Assembly: GCA_900759455.1 (NCBI GenBank)
Contig: CAAEVI010000076.1
Coordinates: forward strand, 1 to 16,104
Direction of reading: 5' to 3'
Origin: Erysipelotrichaceae bacterium
Lineage (GTDB): Bacteria; Bacillota_I; Bacilli_A; Erysipelotrichales; Erysipelotrichaceae
DNA length: 16,104 nt
The translations under genes were made by a program, and so were the position numbers. Below, one piece after another: positions 15,808-16,104 of the stretch. Every line of letters starts with the position of its first letter. Positions within the stretch are counted from its first letter, which is position 1. A model generated the notes under the pieces. That model saw nothing but the letters and a program-made list of their open reading frames with translations. It had not been told where the DNA came from and made no database searches.

Positions 15808-15891
15808 CATTTGAACTTAGTATGCATGGATAAATAAAAAAAGATCGCCTTGCAATGAGAGAGAAGACAATCCTTATAACTAATAAGAAAT

Positions 15892-15923
15892 AAAAAAAAG
15901 AACCCAAGTCAACGCCCAAGTTC
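15892..15923 (-). terminator. Terminator of the tRNA operon, rich in G-U pairs
   Basis: On the minus strand GAACTTGGG (15923-15915) pairs with CTTGGGTTC (15908-15900) over nine positions, four of them G-U wobbles, around a CGTTGA loop. Eight U follow (plus-strand A 15892-15899). It lies 12 nt past the encoded CCA of tRNA-Trp. Confidence 0.65.
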
Positions 15924-15935
15924 AGCTGTTTCTCA

Positions 15936-16009
15936 TGGCAGGGGTAGAGAGGATCGAACTCCCATCAGCGGTTTTGGAGACCGTTATACTACCATTGTAC
16001 TATACCCCT
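15936..16009 (-). tRNA. tRNA-Trp (anticodon CCA)
   Basis: A full cloverleaf reads on the minus strand. The 7-bp acceptor stem is AGGGGTA with TACCCCT, the D arm follows, and the anticodon stem CGGT/ACCG holds loop CTCCAAA (anticodon CCA). The T arm contains GTTCGATCC. Discriminator G73 and an encoded 3' CCA follow. One base separates it from the upstream tRNA-Gly, so the two are processed from one transcript. Confidence 0.95.
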
Positions 16010-16010
16010 A

Positions 16011-16084
16011 TGGAGCGGGTGATGAGAATCGAACTCACGTAGTCAGCTTGGAAGGCTGAAGTTCTACCATTGAACTACACCCGC
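16011..16084 (-). tRNA. tRNA-Gly (anticodon UCC)
   Basis: On the minus strand the acceptor stem is GCGGGTG with CACCCGC. The anticodon stem TCAGC/GCTGA holds loop CTTCCAA (anticodon TCC), and the T arm contains GTTCGATTC. Discriminator U73 and an encoded CCA are present. The operon probably extends beyond the window edge. A TATCAT at 16098-16103 could be a -10 but cannot be judged at the edge. Confidence 0.95.
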
Positions 16085-16104
16085 ATTTGCAAAAATAATG
16101 ATAC

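Noticed and set aside
15808..15891. AT-rich stretch between the DUF349 terminator and the tRNA terminator
   Set aside because: Searched for an ORF, hairpin or repeat; nothing convincing is present.

Overview
The window reads as chromosomal DNA of a low- to mid-GC Bacillota. Strong AGGAGG-type ribosome binding sites, a guanine-class riboswitch, an RlmCD/RlmD-type rRNA methylase, tightly packed co-oriented operons and CCA-encoding tRNA genes all fit. My best guess is a gut anaerobe of the Erysipelotrichia or a neighbouring group. That is an impression from gene content and protein style, not a computed placement. TGA is used as a normal stop. I see no insertion sequence, prophage, CRISPR array or clear sign of recent transfer.

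Region 1 (1-4098) encodes the oxidative arm of the citric acid cycle, which makes 2-oxoglutarate for glutamate. Citrate synthase and NAD-type isocitrate dehydrogenase (cut by the window edge) are on the minus strand and overlap by 23 nt. Aconitase is divergent on the plus strand. The 114-nt gap between them holds two face-to-face extended -10 promoters whose -35 regions coincide on a 9-bp-arm inverted repeat, flanked by a 12-bp direct repeat.

Region 2 (4097-12860, all minus strand) is the centrepiece: a nine-gene operon behind a guanine-class riboswitch. In transcription order it runs: extended -10 promoter, purine riboswitch with antiterminator and terminator, NCS2 uracil/xanthine permease, small P-loop NTPase, FecB-type lipoprotein, FecCD-type permease, ABC ATPase, then the FAD, [2Fe-2S] and molybdenum subunits of a xanthine-dehydrogenase-family hydroxylase, a MobA/MocA-like nucleotidyltransferase, and an intrinsic terminator. 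Seven of the eight junctions are overlaps or a 1-nt gap, and the eighth is 9 nt, so the genes look translationally coupled. The reading I favour is a self-contained purine module: import the purine, import the metal (molybdate or tungstate is my inference), mature the cofactor and oxidise the purine. All of it would be switched off when guanine, or a related ligand, is plentiful.

Region 3 (12913-14319, minus) is a single-gene 23S rRNA uracil-C5 methyltransferase unit with a strong terminator. Region 4 (14513-15807, plus) is a DUF349 repeat protein with its own promoter and terminator. Region 5 (15892-16084, minus) is the end of a tRNA operon, tRNA-Gly(UCC) then tRNA-Trp(CCA), closed by a G-U-rich terminator.
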